Source of the DNA: Alteromonas stellipolaris
Lineage (GTDB): Bacteria; Pseudomonadota; Gammaproteobacteria; Enterobacterales; Alteromonadaceae
Direction of reading: 5' to 3'
Assembly: GCF_001562115.1 (NCBI RefSeq)
Contig: NZ_CP013926.1
Span: 3,534,001-3,598,000, forward strand
DNA length: 64,000 nt
Positions 10,143 to 19,542 of the stretch are shown here, piece by piece. The notes beneath the pieces were generated by a model that was not told the DNA's origin, searched no databases, and saw nothing but the letters and a program-made list of their open reading frames with translations. Within the stretch, counting starts at the first letter, position 1, and every line of letters starts with the position of its first letter. The translations under genes and the position numbers were made by a program.

Positions 10143-11566
10143 GCAATACGCTCCCGACGGCGTTCAAACTTTCCCAGCGAAGAGGCCTCAATCGCCTCTA
10201 CCACGCGTTCCATACGAGAACTGCGTGAGCCTTTTACTAAAATTGAAATATCTTGTTGTTCTACTTGTAAGTCCTGCTCTAGCGCTTGCATTAAACTGTC
10301 GATGTCGGTGAAATGGCCGCTGTTTTTTCCAACCACATTTTTTCCTGTAACATCATCAAACACGGCACTTGCAGCCTGGCTTAGCACACCAAACGAATAC
10401 AGGTAATCAATGCCTTTACTTAATGCGTAATTACCTACTTGCTCATGATAAAAGCGCGCTTTTTCGCCCAGCTCTTTCATGTCGCCCAATATCAAAACAT
10501 TAATGCCCGAGAAGGTACTTAGTGTATCTATAGCCGCATTCACAGAGGCAACGTTGGCGTTGTAGGTGTCATCAAGCAAACGTACTTGGCTGCCTAATGT
10601 CTTAACATTCAAACGCCCTTTCACTTGCTTCATCGCAAGCAAACCGTCACGTACATTCTCAAGGGTGGCACCTAATTGCATGGTAAGGGCCGCAGCTACT
10701 AGCGCATTTCCCACATTGTGGATACCTGGAATAGTTAATTGAATAGCAGCTTCACCTTCGTTGCTACACAACTGAAATGCAGCGCAACCATCAAGGCCTA
10801 CAATGATGTCTTCTGCCGTAAAGTCGGCTTCGTTCTTTTGCATTGGCGAGAAAGTTAACACCCGCTTTTGCTTAAGCTTACCTTGCCAAAAATCGGCAAA
10901 TTGGCTGTCTAGATTAACAATGGCAGTGCCGCTATCGCCTAAGCCTTTAAATATTTCGCTTTTTGCACGCGCTACACCTAACAAACTTCCGAACCCTTCA
11001 AGATGAGAAGCAGCGGCATTTACAATAGTGGCAACGTCTGGCTTAACCAGATTAGTGGTGTAAGCAATTTCACCTAGGTGATTTGCACCTAATTCCATCA
11101 CCGCATATTCGTGGTGTTGCTCTAGGCGAAGTAAAGTAAGCGGAACCCCAATATCATTATTGAAATTGCCGTTTGTGGCGAGTACTGAACCACGGCGTTC
11201 AAGTATGGCCGCACACATTTCTTTCACGGTAGTTTTACCGCTACTCCCTGTAATAGCGATGGTTTTAGGTGCCACTTCGCGTTTTACGGCAGCGCCTAAA
11301 AGACCTAAAGCCAGTTTAGTGTCTTCAACATACACCACAGGAATGGAGACATTCACAGGTTCGCTGGCGATAATTGCACTTGCGCCTGCTTTTTCAGCGC
11401 TTGCTGCAAAGGCGTGACCGTCAAAGTTCTCGCCTTTTAATGCAAGGTACACAGAGCCCGAATCTAAGGTTCGCGTGTCTGTACTTACTGCATTAACTTC
11501 ACAATCTTGTCCGTCAAGTTTGCCGTCTATTTGGCTGGCTATCCACGACAGTGTTGTAGTTATCAT
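10136..11566 (-). CDS. murF: UDP-MurNAc-tripeptide--D-Ala-D-Ala ligase MurF
   Basis: MurF ligates D-Ala-D-Ala to the UDP-MurNAc-tripeptide and completes the pentapeptide. The 476-residue protein has an N-terminal Mur domain with [15 protein letters not shown], the P-loop [27 protein letters not shown] and the C-terminal [11 protein letters not shown] and [10 protein letters not shown] motifs typical of MurF. It overlaps the murE stop by four bases. Confidence 0.97.
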   Translation of the reverse strand: MITTTLSWIASQIDGKLDGQDCEVNAVSTDTRTLDSGSVYLALKGENFDGHAFAASAEKAGASAIIASEPVNVSIPVVYVEDTKLALGLLGAAVKREVAPKTIAITGSSGKTTVKEMCAAILERRGSVLATNGNFNNDIGVPLTLLRLEQHHEYAVMELGANHLGEIAYTTNLVKPDVATIVNAAASHLEGFGSLLGVARAKSEIFKGLGDSGTAIVNLDSQFADFWQGKLKQKRVLTFSPMQKNEADFTAEDIIVGLDGCAAFQLCSNEGEAAIQLTIPGIHNVGNALVAAALTMQLGATLENVRDGLLAMKQVKGRLNVKTLGSQVRLLDDTYNANVASVNAAIDTLSTFSGINVLILGDMKELGEKARFYHEQVGNYALSKGIDYLYSFGVLSQAASAVFDDVTGKNVVGKNSGHFTDIDSLMQALEQDLQVEQQDISILVKGSRSSRMERVVEAIEASSLGKFERRRERIAC

Positions 11567-13155
11567 TTTTTGTACTCCTGCTGTAGTCGAGCCACAACTG
11601 TACGTTCGTTATAGTCTGTCTGTTGGGTACCAATAATTTGGTAATCTTCATGACCTTTACCGGCCACCACAATAATGTCGTTTTTATCTGCATTTTCTAA
11701 GCAATAGCGAATAGCTTTTTCTCTATCTGCTTCTTCTACTGCGTCGTTAGCACGTTGCAAACCCGACTTAATATCACTAGCAATGCTTTCAGGCGACTCA
11801 CTGCGACTGTTATCAGTTGTAATGACAATGACATCTGCATACTGCTCAGCCGCCGCTCCCATTAAGGGGCGTTTGCCTTTGTCGCGATCACCACCACATC
11901 CAAACACGCACCACACTTTACCCGCGGTATGTGTTTTAGCGCTTTTCAGCACTTGCTCTAACGCGTCGGGTGTGTGCGCATAATCAACAACCATGCTGGC
12001 ACTGCCTTCAACGGGAAACACTTCCATTCTTCCCGGTACAGGTTGTAAGCCATTCAGTACCCGCACTACATTTTCAAAGCGTTCGCCTTGCGCCAATAAG
12101 CATGAAATAGCGCTTAACGCATTGCTCACGTTAAACGAGCCAAACAATGCTAATTCAATAGGCGCTGTACCCCATGAAGAAACAAGGTCGAATCGAATTC
12201 CTGAGGAATGGTATGAAACATTTGTGGCGAAACAATGGCGATCTTGTGGTTGTTTGTGCGTGGCTATAATGTCTTCAGTAGGTTCAAACCCTGCCCATAC
12301 TCGAATAACGCTCGGCTTTTTATCTTCGCGTCTCTCTAACCCTTTATGCTTAGCTGCATTTGTATCTAAATAGTTAGCCCAATTTTGGCTTTCGCTATCG
12401 TTTACATTCAACACTACAGCTTCAAGGCCAGGTTGATTTAATAACAACCGTTTTGCCTTCGCGTACTCTTCCATGGTGCCGTGATAATCTAGATGGTCAC
12501 GGGTTAAATTAGTGAATACCGCGATATCTGTTTTCACTTGGCTTAACCGGCCTTGCACTAATGCATGAGAACTGGCCTCAAACGCCGTATGTCGCACTTC
12601 GCATTGCACAAAGTCTGCCAACACGTACTGCAGACGAATAGCATCGGGGGTGGTGTTAGCCGCAGCGGTTGTTACCCATTGAGTATTTTCACCTTCATAT
12701 ACGCTACTACCTAGGGTTCCCACACTGGCGCTGCGCGTACCCAAGGCATCTTTTAACTGGGTAAGCAATTGAACTGTAGAGGTTTTCCCGTTAGTTCCCG
12801 TTACTGCCACTGTCATCATTTTCAAAGCAGGATAGTCATAAAACGCAGCCGCTAATGCCGATAACATGCTAGGTAATTGATATAACGAAATAATCACCGA
12901 ATGGTCGCGCATTTCCAACTGACCATGGGCCTGACTGTCGTCAGTTTGCGCCAGAATTACACGTGCCCCTAAACTAATGGCTTGAGGTATGAAATCTCTT
13001 CCATCACGTTCGTGACCTTTAACCGCAATAAATGCGATTTTAGTATTCACTTCGCGGCTATCTAAGGTTAACCCTTCGATACGAATATCGGGTGCATCGA
13101 TACCAAATTTCGCCAGCAGCGCACGGGCACTTTGAATAAAGGAATTAACTACCAT
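11563..13155 (-). CDS. murE: UDP-MurNAc-dipeptide ligase MurE (probably meso-diaminopimelate adding)
   Basis: MurE adds the third stem-peptide residue, meso-diaminopimelate in most Gram-negatives. The 530-residue protein has the P-loop AVTGTNGKTSTVQLL, NLTRDHLDYHGTMEEY and the C-terminal CVFGCGGDRDKGKRPLMG. The substrate-selecting motif that is DNPR in E. coli MurE reads DNSR here (TTDNSRSESPESI). The Asn and Arg that recognise diaminopimelate are kept and the proline is replaced. Diaminopimelate as substrate is therefore an inference. The protein is somewhat longer than the E. coli enzyme (about 495), with insertions in the central domain. The ATG overlaps the ftsI stop by 11 bases. Confidence 0.96.
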   Translation of the reverse strand: MVVNSFIQSARALLAKFGIDAPDIRIEGLTLDSREVNTKIAFIAVKGHERDGRDFIPQAISLGARVILAQTDDSQAHGQLEMRDHSVIISLYQLPSMLSALAAAFYDYPALKMMTVAVTGTNGKTSTVQLLTQLKDALGTRSASVGTLGSSVYEGENTQWVTTAAANTTPDAIRLQYVLADFVQCEVRHTAFEASSHALVQGRLSQVKTDIAVFTNLTRDHLDYHGTMEEYAKAKRLLLNQPGLEAVVLNVNDSESQNWANYLDTNAAKHKGLERREDKKPSVIRVWAGFEPTEDIIATHKQPQDRHCFATNVSYHSSGIRFDLVSSWGTAPIELALFGSFNVSNALSAISCLLAQGERFENVVRVLNGLQPVPGRMEVFPVEGSASMVVDYAHTPDALEQVLKSAKTHTAGKVWCVFGCGGDRDKGKRPLMGAAAEQYADVIVITTDNSRSESPESIASDIKSGLQRANDAVEEADREKAIRYCLENADKNDIIVVAGKGHEDYQIIGTQQTDYNERTVVARLQQEYKK

Positions 13156-14920
13156 GGTTGCCCCCTTTTAGCCATGCGCCTGAGGTTACATGCTTATCAT
13201 CAGGGGTTACGTTCAGCATATGTAGTGCGCCGCCCATAATTGACGAAAACACGGGTGCTGCCGTGTCACCGGCATGATACAAATCGCCGCCAGGCTCATT
13301 AATAAGCACAATAGTCACAAGTCTGGGGTCAGAAACAGGGGCAATACCCGCGAAAATATTCACATATTCTTCGCCATAACCGCCCGCCACTGCTTTACGA
13401 CTCGTACCGGTTTTTCCTGCTACGCGGTAACCTGGTACGGCTGCTTTTTTCGCTGTGCCGCCACGCTGGGTTACGCTTTCCATCATTTGTACTATCGCTT
13501 TAGCATTTTCTTCGCTTATTACCCGTTCTGGCTGACCTTGCCATCCCGTTTGCTGCGGCGACTTAATAATATTCAATGGCTGCTTGATGCCGCCATTAGC
13601 TAAAGTGGCATACAACCTGCCAAGTTGTGCGGTAGTCACGGAAATACCATACCCAAATGACAATGTTGCCAGTTCGAATTCAGACCAGCGGCTGCGGTCG
13701 TAGAAAATACCACTGCTTTCACCAGCCATATTTAGGCCCGTATCTGACATCAAACCAATGTTGTAATACGTATCGAGTAGAAACTGTTTAGGCACAGAAA
13801 GCGCTAATTTCGAGGTACCCATATTGCTTGAATGCTGAATTATTTCTTCAAGGGTAAGCTCGCCATAATTGCGCGAATCTTTAACTAAGCTGCCGCCTAA
13901 GCGCATCCAACCAGGGTTGGTATCCACCACATCTTCGGCTTCTACTTCACCAAATTCCATGGCGGTTAATACGGCTAACGGCTTTAATGCAGAACCGGGC
14001 TCAAATGCGTCGGTGATAACCCGGTTACGCATGCGGTGTGGTGAAATATTGCTGCGATCGTTAGGGTTAAACGATGGCGCATTTACCATGGCCAGTACAT
14101 CACCTGTTTTTACATCAATCACAACTGCAGAAGCAGAACTAGACTGATAATAAATCATGGCTTCTTTAATTTCTTTGTACGCTAACGCCTGAATACGTTG
14201 GTCGATAGTTAGTTGCAGATTGCCCGCATCTTCACCAGTAGTGGTTTCTAAAATTTCTACCTGACGGCCTTTGGCATCTCGTCGAATTTTACGTGAGCCA
14301 GGCGTTCCAGTTAGCCACTCATCGTACATGCGCTCTAAGCCTTCAACACCGGTATCATCAACATCGGTAACACCGATTAATTGAGCCGACACTTCACCGG
14401 TGGGGTAATAACGACGGCTTTCGCGGCGTAAGTAAATACCTGGAATATCAAGTTTATCTACGTACTCAGCCATAGCCGGGGATACTTGGCGCTGCAAATA
14501 CACAAAGCGACGTTTAGGATTGCTCACTTTTTCTTGTAAGCTATCTACCGACTGCCCTAACACATCGGCCAGTGCTTGCCAGCGACGAGGCTCAGCAAGG
14601 CCATCATTCTCATGAATAATTTTAGGGTCGGCGTAAATGGCACGAACCGGTACGCTGACGGCTAATTCAACACCATTTCTATCTGTCACTAACCCGCGAT
14701 AGGTTGGCATGTTACGCGTACGCAAAGTACGGCTGTCGCCTTGTTGAATAAGCTCGTCAGGCTCAATAACTTGAATAAACGCCGCGCGGGCAGCCAGTGC
14801 TGCGAAAACCGAGATAACCACGATAAGCACAACCACAAAGCGCCAATGCACCAAGCTTGGTGTGACGTTCTGTTTTGCTCCGCTCGCTTTGCGGCTACGT
14901 TTAACGGTTTGCGTGGTCAT
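13145..14920 (-). CDS. ftsI: Peptidoglycan D,D-transpeptidase FtsI (PBP3)
   Basis: FtsI is the septal transpeptidase and partner of FtsW. The 591-residue class B penicillin-binding protein has one N-terminal membrane segment (about 27-45) and a pedestal domain. The transpeptidase motifs are S310-A-L-K313 (within AFEPGSALKPL), S364-S-N366 (QHSSNMGTS) and K503-T-G505 (VAGKTGTSRK). All catalytic residues are present. It overlaps ftsL upstream (ATGA) and murE downstream. Confidence 0.98.
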   Translation of the reverse strand: MTTQTVKRSRKASGAKQNVTPSLVHWRFVVVLIVVISVFAALAARAAFIQVIEPDELIQQGDSRTLRTRNMPTYRGLVTDRNGVELAVSVPVRAIYADPKIIHENDGLAEPRRWQALADVLGQSVDSLQEKVSNPKRRFVYLQRQVSPAMAEYVDKLDIPGIYLRRESRRYYPTGEVSAQLIGVTDVDDTGVEGLERMYDEWLTGTPGSRKIRRDAKGRQVEILETTTGEDAGNLQLTIDQRIQALAYKEIKEAMIYYQSSSASAVVIDVKTGDVLAMVNAPSFNPNDRSNISPHRMRNRVITDAFEPGSALKPLAVLTAMEFGEVEAEDVVDTNPGWMRLGGSLVKDSRNYGELTLEEIIQHSSNMGTSKLALSVPKQFLLDTYYNIGLMSDTGLNMAGESSGIFYDRSRWSEFELATLSFGYGISVTTAQLGRLYATLANGGIKQPLNIIKSPQQTGWQGQPERVISEENAKAIVQMMESVTQRGGTAKKAAVPGYRVAGKTGTSRKAVAGGYGEEYVNIFAGIAPVSDPRLVTIVLINEPGGDLYHAGDTAAPVFSSIMGGALHMLNVTPDDKHVTSGAWLKGGNHGS

Positions 14921-15252
14921 TTAAGTCTCACCACCACTTCGTCATCGGCTGTTGGACGGTACATATCAAGTTGCTTTTCAACCAAGGTTTCAATTCGGTT
15001 ATGTTCGGTAAGCGCACGTTGTTCTAGCACTAAATTGCGCCATTCAACATCAAGCTCGTCTTTCTGTTGCATCAGGTCTTCAAGGGCAATTACTTGCTGG
15101 CGATTTTGGTGGCTTCCAAGAATAACCGCCATGCCACTAAGCAGAACCGCTAAATACAACAAAACCCGCAACTTGTTGCGGGTTAAATCTGACACAATAA
15201 TCAGCAGTAAACTGAAGTTTGTATTTGCCCTGTCAGGCTTACCTAACGTCAT
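14917..15252 (-). CDS. ftsL: Cell division protein FtsL
   Basis: FtsL is a small bitopic divisome protein that forms a periplasmic coiled coil with FtsB and helps activate FtsWI. The 111-residue product has a short cytoplasmic start, a membrane segment around residues 27-46 ([19 protein letters not shown]) and a heptad-like periplasmic part with [20 protein letters not shown]. Primary sequence is poorly conserved in this family. The assignment rests on architecture and on the position between rsmH and ftsI, with four-base overlaps on both sides. Confidence 0.93.
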   Translation of the reverse strand: MTLGKPDRANTNFSLLLIIVSDLTRNKLRVLLYLAVLLSGMAVILGSHQNRQQVIALEDLMQQKDELDVEWRNLVLEQRALTEHNRIETLVEKQLDMYRPTADDEVVVRLK

Positions 15253-16190
15253 AGCTTTTCGGCCACCCTTAACACGGAACTGCGTGAGCGAACGTTGTTC
15301 GCAATCTCCAATTCAGAGGGTTTGATGGCCCGACTTAAGGCTTTTAATACTTTGTCGGCGTCTATTTCCGCTTGGGTGATAGGCAAATTATGCGGTACTG
15401 ATTTGCCTTTGCTTTGATCTTTTATAAAGCGTTTTACTAATCGGTCTTCTAGAGAATGAAAAGAAATAACCGCCAAACGCCCTTCTTTGGCTAATACTTG
15501 AGTAGCTGCTTTTAGGCCAATTCGCAGCTGCTCTAGCTCAGCGTTAATGTAAATTCGAATACCTTGAAATGCACGAGTTGCAGGGTGCTTGAATTTGTCT
15601 TTTACTGGCACGGCTTCGTCAATAAGTGCGGCTAACTGGGCGGTACGAGTAATCGGCGTGGTTTCACGGGTATTTACAATGGCGTGCGCAATTCGTTTGC
15701 CAAACTTCTCTTCGCCAAACTCTTTAATCACTTGGGTAATGTCTTGTTCTTCCGCGTGGGCTAGCCAATCGGCAGCACTTTCACCGCGTGAAGTATCCAT
15801 ACGCATATCTAGCGGGCCATCACGAAGGAAACTAAATCCACGTTCGGCATCATCAAGTTGAGGGGACGAAACCCCCAAATCCATCAATACACCGTCAATC
15901 TTTCCGGTTAAACCAAGGGCTTCAATTTCTTCGGCCATGTCGCCAAAAGGAGAATGAATAATACGGAAACGGCTATCATCAGCAAAACGCTTGGCCGCTT
16001 CTATGGCCTGTGGGTCGCGATCAAACGCGATTAGGCTACCATCACTACCCAACGCATCAAGAATATGCGCAGAATGGCCTCCACGGCCGAATGTGGCATC
16101 AATATAAATACCGTTAGGTTTGATAGCCAGGGCTTCTATGCACTCGTCGAGTAACACGGAAACATGTTTGAATTCGTTAGATTGGCTCAT
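15249..16190 (-). CDS. rsmH: 16S rRNA (cytosine1402-N4)-methyltransferase RsmH
   Basis: RsmH (MraW) N4-methylates C1402 in the ribosomal P site, using S-adenosylmethionine. The 313-residue protein has the N-terminal [13 protein letters not shown], the SAM-binding loop [33 protein letters not shown] and the C-terminal [14 protein letters not shown], all hallmarks of the family. It overlaps mraZ upstream and ftsL downstream by four bases each. Confidence 0.98.
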   Translation of the reverse strand: MSQSNEFKHVSVLLDECIEALAIKPNGIYIDATFGRGGHSAHILDALGSDGSLIAFDRDPQAIEAAKRFADDSRFRIIHSPFGDMAEEIEALGLTGKIDGVLMDLGVSSPQLDDAERGFSFLRDGPLDMRMDTSRGESAADWLAHAEEQDITQVIKEFGEEKFGKRIAHAIVNTRETTPITRTAQLAALIDEAVPVKDKFKHPATRAFQGIRIYINAELEQLRIGLKAATQVLAKEGRLAVISFHSLEDRLVKRFIKDQSKGKSVPHNLPITQAEIDADKVLKALSRAIKPSELEIANNVRSRSSVLRVAEKL

Positions 16191-16645
16191 AAGGAAAAGT
16201 CCTGTAAACGTTCGGTGAGTTCAAATTCGCCTTTGCGTTCGGTATCCATATCAAGCTCAACTTGTTCAGCCCATACTTCGGCATCCCAAATTTCAAACTT
16301 ATTCAACTGACCAACTAACATGACTTCTTTTGATAGGTGAGCATGAAGGCGTAGAGGAGTAGGAAGCAGAATTCGTCCGCTTTTGTCCATTTCACCTTCT
16401 GTAGCATGACCCAGTAATAAACGCTGCATGCGTCTTTCCGCCGGAATCATGCTTGAGAACTTAATAAGTTTAAGCTCAATTTCTTCCCATTCGGGAAGTG
16501 GGTAAAGCAGCAAACAACTTTGCTGTGTATCGACCGTACAGACCAGCTGTCCATTACAATCATCCAGCAACGACTGCCGATACTTTGTTGGTATCGCTAG
16601 TCTGCCTTTTGTATCCAGATTGATTGCGTTAGCGCCGCGGAACAT
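16187..16645 (-). CDS. mraZ: Transcriptional regulator MraZ
   Basis: MraZ is a ring-forming DNA-binding protein with two AbrB/SpoVT-like folds that represses the dcw promoter in E. coli. The 152-residue protein starts [19 protein letters not shown] (first DXKGR signature) and carries the second copy around residues 88-97 ([10 protein letters not shown]). It is the first gene of the dcw cluster. Its probable binding site lies 77-100 bases upstream of the start (16722-16745), which suggests autoregulation of the whole cluster. Confidence 0.97.
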   Translation of the reverse strand: MFRGANAINLDTKGRLAIPTKYRQSLLDDCNGQLVCTVDTQQSCLLLYPLPEWEEIELKLIKFSSMIPAERRMQRLLLGHATEGEMDKSGRILLPTPLRLHAHLSKEVMLVGQLNKFEIWDAEVWAEQVELDMDTERKGEFELTERLQDFSL

Positions 16646-16721
16646 TCCCCTAGCCTTCTATATTTTGCTCTTGGTTTTCTTGTTTTTTGAGTACTGATCT
16701 GCAAAACAATGATGGTTCGAT

Positions 16722-16745
16722 CCACTATTCGCCACATTTACCCAC
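16722..16745 (-). promoter_or_regulatory. Candidate MraZ operator (three GTGG half-sites at 10-bp spacing)
   Basis: On the minus strand three GTGG words start at 16745, 16735 and 16725, exactly one helical turn apart (GTGGGTAAAT, GTGGCGAATA, GTGGATCGAA). MraZ is known to bind direct TGGGN-type repeats with 5-base spacers between the promoter and mraZ. The arrangement and location match that description. The second and third copies deviate from TGGG at the last base. Confidence 0.7.
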
Positions 16746-16753
16746 TGATTGAC

Positions 16754-16783
16754 AGTTTAGGTATCAATGATCCCCACTGTCAA
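16754..16783 (-). promoter_or_regulatory. Candidate sigma70 promoter of the dcw cluster
   Basis: On the minus strand a perfect -35 TTGACA (16783-16778) is followed after 18 bases by TAAACT (16759-16754), a 4/6 match to the -10 consensus. Transcription would start about 7 bases further on, just before the candidate MraZ operator and about 100 bases before the mraZ start. Prediction by eye. Confidence 0.5.
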
Positions 16784-16925
16784 GCTAAAAAGCATAGTGA
16801 AGGCCACGTATTTACTGGCTTTAAACTGTGGTTACATACAGTGTTTTGGCGAAGTAGTTGATAACCCCTAAGAAAAGAGGGGCAAAATAAATAGGGGTTA
16901 GAAAAAAGTACAGACTTTAAATACG

Positions 16926-16960
16926 AAAAACCGATACTCGTTTCCCAGTATCGGTTTTTT
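16926..16960 (-). terminator. Intrinsic terminator downstream of sapC
   Basis: A 13-bp stem (AAAAACCGATACT and its complement AGTATCGGTTTTT) with an 8-base loop lies 43 bases after the sapC stop and includes a terminal T run on both strands. It would end the sapC transcript before the mraZ promoter. The remaining gap up to mraZ holds only the promoter and operator described separately, plus a loose AACCCCTA/TAGGGGTT inverted pair near 16863-16900. Confidence 0.75.
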
Positions 16961-17002
16961 GTCTAGCTTAGCGGTTTACATCATCCTGGTGGATGATAAA
17001 GC

Positions 17003-17770
17003 CTATGCGCTTGGCGCTTCAGCTTGTGCTTCTTCAGGCTTAACAACTGACAATTGCATGCTGCGAATTGGGTTGTCTGTACCGTTTGAAAGCTCAACCA
17101 AACGGTTCAATTGACCTGCTGACATCATTACAGCGTACATGGCGCCTAAGAAACCAGACTTGTGAAGCTCAGTTACTTTCTCTTCTGGCAACTCAAGTAC
17201 TTTCTTTTCATTGATGCTTAGCATACCAGTAACGTTACGTTGCTGGCCGCTTTGATAAGTAAGACGAATTTGAATTGGATCTAGCAGGTCTAGGTCAACA
17301 ACTTGTTGAACAAAACGCTGAGTCATCATTTCGCTGTTAGCAAGGTCAGCTAAGAACTGCTGACGGTTTTGCAAGAATTCCGTTGGCTCACCAGCGTCAG
17401 TAAATAGGGCTTCGCCCTCTTCACCGATTAAATCGCTGTTTTCATCTATGTATACACCTAACTTATCGCCATCAGGGCGAACATCGAAAGGGTAACGAAG
17501 AATATTCATTGGAACGTGAGGGCCCTGCCATTTGTCGCCAGTAAGAAACAGGTTTTTGTTCTGTTCCATACCAAGCATTGCAACAACATGGTGGCGTTTA
17601 GCATTAGCATCTTCAATAAATACTAGCGGCATAGTAGCAGCTAATTGAGCAAACTCACGGATAGTGGCTGCAGCAAGGTGCGTATCTTTCGCAAACTTAA
17701 AGGTATTGCTAACCGCGACTTTTAAGTCTTTGTGTTTTTCTTTATCTAGCGGTACAAAATTAATAGCCAT
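17003..17770 (-). CDS. SapC family protein
   Basis: The 255-residue protein resembles the SapC family (named after a Campylobacter/Caulobacter S-layer-associated gene; biochemical role not established). It starts MAINFVPLDKEKHKDLKVAV and has the family-type core PLVFIEDANAKRHHVVAMLGM, GDKWQGPHVPMNILRYPF and the C-terminal NRLVELSN region. There is no signal peptide and no membrane segment, so it is probably cytoplasmic. An in-frame ATG four codons upstream (17782) is also possible. I chose 17770 because MAINFVPL looks like the usual N-terminus. It is monocistronic, with its own terminator, and lies just upstream of the dcw promoter. In Alteromonadales, sapC homologues often sit beside TonB receptor or tryptophan halogenase genes, but none is here. 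Confidence 0.85.
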   Translation of the reverse strand: MAINFVPLDKEKHKDLKVAVSNTFKFAKDTHLAAATIREFAQLAATMPLVFIEDANAKRHHVVAMLGMEQNKNLFLTGDKWQGPHVPMNILRYPFDVRPDGDKLGVYIDENSDLIGEEGEALFTDAGEPTEFLQNRQQFLADLANSEMMTQRFVQQVVDLDLLDPIQIRLTYQSGQQRNVTGMLSINEKKVLELPEEKVTELHKSGFLGAMYAVMMSAGQLNRLVELSNGTDNPIRSMQLSVVKPEEAQAEAPSA

Positions 17771-18153
17771 TTTCTTTCTCATACTTGTTTACTGTGGCCC
17801 CTGTAAAATAACTGAGAAGTGAGGGGTGCCACGAAAAATTATGTAGGCCGCGCGGATGAACTCACTCTCATCCTATTCGGCGACGCGCTCGGGAGTATCC
17901 CGCATTCGCGTTATGAAGTCACGCGTCCACACAATAACAAGTTTTAAATTTTTATTGCAATGTAAAATTAAAGTGAATGGTAGTAACCGCTCTAAAAACG
18001 CACAATTTTACTGTTTTTAGCGGCTTGGGGAATGAAAAAGCCCGAAATGAATGGAAATTAGAATAAATAAAAGATTAAGGCGTTTGGGGCATTGTAGGTA
18101 TCAAGGTTTTCTTTTAGTCTTTTGTCTTACAACAACGATAAGGAAAAAACAGA
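17771..18153. other. Intergenic region between divergent sapC and M19 dipeptidase genes
   Basis: No gene is visible in this 383-base gap, which must contain the promoters of both divergent genes. An imperfect inverted repeat, CCGCTCTAAAAAC (17987-17999) and GTTTTTAGCGG (18013-18023), surrounds a 13-base AT-rich loop and could be an operator. A short GC-rich stretch around 17848-17930 stands out from its AT-rich surroundings but has no recognisable RNA structure. Confidence 0.4.
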
Positions 18154-19368
18154 ATGAAGGGCTTCTTCCCGCTAAAATCTTGTGCACTCGCAATTTCCAC
18201 TCTACTTTGCGCATCAGCCATTGCTGATGATGCCCCCACTTACACTGCAGGTGAAAAAGCGGTAAAAATAGCCCACGAAACAATTATTGTTGATGGCCAC
18301 ATTGATGTGCCTTATCGCGTTAAAAACGCATGGGTAGATGTAACCGAAGCCACAGAAGGTGGAGACTTTGATTACCCTCGCGCTGTAAAAGGCGGCTTAA
18401 ACGCCCCTTTCATGTCTATTTATGTACCTGCGAGTTTAGATAATTCACCGGAATCTACCCAGCTTGCTCATCTGCTTATCGACTCTGTGGAAGCCATTGT
18501 GGCGCGAGCACCTGATAAATTTGCTATTGCAAAAAGCCCGTCAGACGTAAAAGCACAGTTCGAGAAAGGCATTATTTCCTTACCTATGGGGATGGAAAAT
18601 GGCTCTCCTCTTCAAGGCGATTTAGCTAATCTTGAAGCATTTCACGAACGTGGTATTCGCTACATTACACTTGCGCACAGTCAGTCGAACCATATTTCAG
18701 ATTCGTCTTACGATTTGCGCCGTCAGTGGAACGGGTTAAGCCCGTTTGGTAAAACACTGGTTACTGAGATGAATAACATCGGCATCATGCTTGATATTTC
18801 TCACGTTTCAGATGATGCCTTTTACCAGGTTATCGAGCTCACAAAGGTGCCCGTTATTGCTTCTCACTCGTCGCTTCGCCGCTTTACACCGGGTTTCGAG
18901 CGCAACATGAATGACGAGATGGTAAAAGCATTGGGCGACAATGGCGGCGTTATTATGATTAATTTTGGCTCAAGCTTTGTGACAAAAGACGCAGGTAAAT
19001 GGCGCACCGGGCTAACACAAGCCCGCAAAGCATTGATAGCCGCTGAAGGTGAAGATAGCCCCAAACTGGAAGACTTCGAAGCTAACTACCGCAAAGAAGT
19101 GCCTTACCCATATTCAACACTTGATGAAGTACTTGATCATATTGACCATGTAGTAGAATTGGTTGGTATTGAGCATGTGGGGATTGGTTCTGATTATGAC
19201 GGCGTAGGTGATTCGCTGCCTATCGGCCTAAAAGATGTGGCTAGCTTCCCTAATTTAGTTCAAGGGTTACTCGACAGAAAATACAGCCGTGCAGATATTG
19301 AAAAGATTTTGAGCGGTAATTTGTTGCGTGTATGGACCCAAGTGGAAGATTACGCCAGCAAGCACTAA
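18154..19368 (+). CDS. Membrane dipeptidase (peptidase family M19, renal dipeptidase type)
   Basis: This zinc dipeptidase of 404 residues has a Sec signal peptide (cleavage probably after SAIA, residue 24), so it is exported to the periplasm, possibly as a soluble enzyme. Metal-ligand motifs of the M19 fold are visible: DGHIDVPYR (H49, D51), the glutamate segment LPMGMENGSPLQG, SHSSLRRF and the terminal HVGIGSDYDGVGD. Family members cleave dipeptides, often L,D- or D-amino-acid containing. The exact substrate cannot be read from sequence. An AAGGAAA ribosome binding site precedes the ATG. It stands alone and ends at a strong terminator. Confidence 0.92.
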   Translation: MKGFFPLKSCALAISTLLCASAIADDAPTYTAGEKAVKIAHETIIVDGHIDVPYRVKNAWVDVTEATEGGDFDYPRAVKGGLNAPFMSIYVPASLDNSPESTQLAHLLIDSVEAIVARAPDKFAIAKSPSDVKAQFEKGIISLPMGMENGSPLQGDLANLEAFHERGIRYITLAHSQSNHISDSSYDLRRQWNGLSPFGKTLVTEMNNIGIMLDISHVSDDAFYQVIELTKVPVIASHSSLRRFTPGFERNMNDEMVKALGDNGGVIMINFGSSFVTKDAGKWRTGLTQARKALIAAEGEDSPKLEDFEANYRKEVPYPYSTLDEVLDHIDHVVELVGIEHVGIGSDYDGVGDSLPIGLKDVASFPNLVQGLLDRKYSRADIEKILSGNLLRVWTQVEDYASKH

Positions 19369-19460
19369 GCACTAAATTAGGTACTAAGCACTAATAGTGC
19401 CTTAGCTTTCATTTTTAACTAATGGAAGTACACAATTAAATTAAGCAGTGCAAAAATACA

Positions 19461-19494
19461 AAAAGCAGTTAGCTTGATCTAACTGCTTTTTTGG
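19461..19494 (+). terminator. Bidirectional intrinsic terminator
   Basis: A 12-bp perfect stem AAAAGCAGTTAG / CTAACTGCTTTT with a 6-base loop is followed by T residues on the plus strand and by TTTTTG on the minus strand. It can end both the dipeptidase transcript and the converging cusA transcript. Confidence 0.85.
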
Positions 19495-19542
19495 TTTTTC
19501 TTTTGGGTTCTTAAAGTCGCTGTGCCTATGTTCAGCTTTCCC

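Noticed and set aside
17840..17935. tRNA or small RNA in the GC-rich stretch upstream of sapC
   Set aside because: No cloverleaf, no T-loop consensus and no terminator could be found by eye.
19359..19402. TAAGCACTA triplication after the dipeptidase gene
   Set aside because: Three short imperfect copies overlapping the end of the coding sequence. Too small and irregular to call a repeat element.
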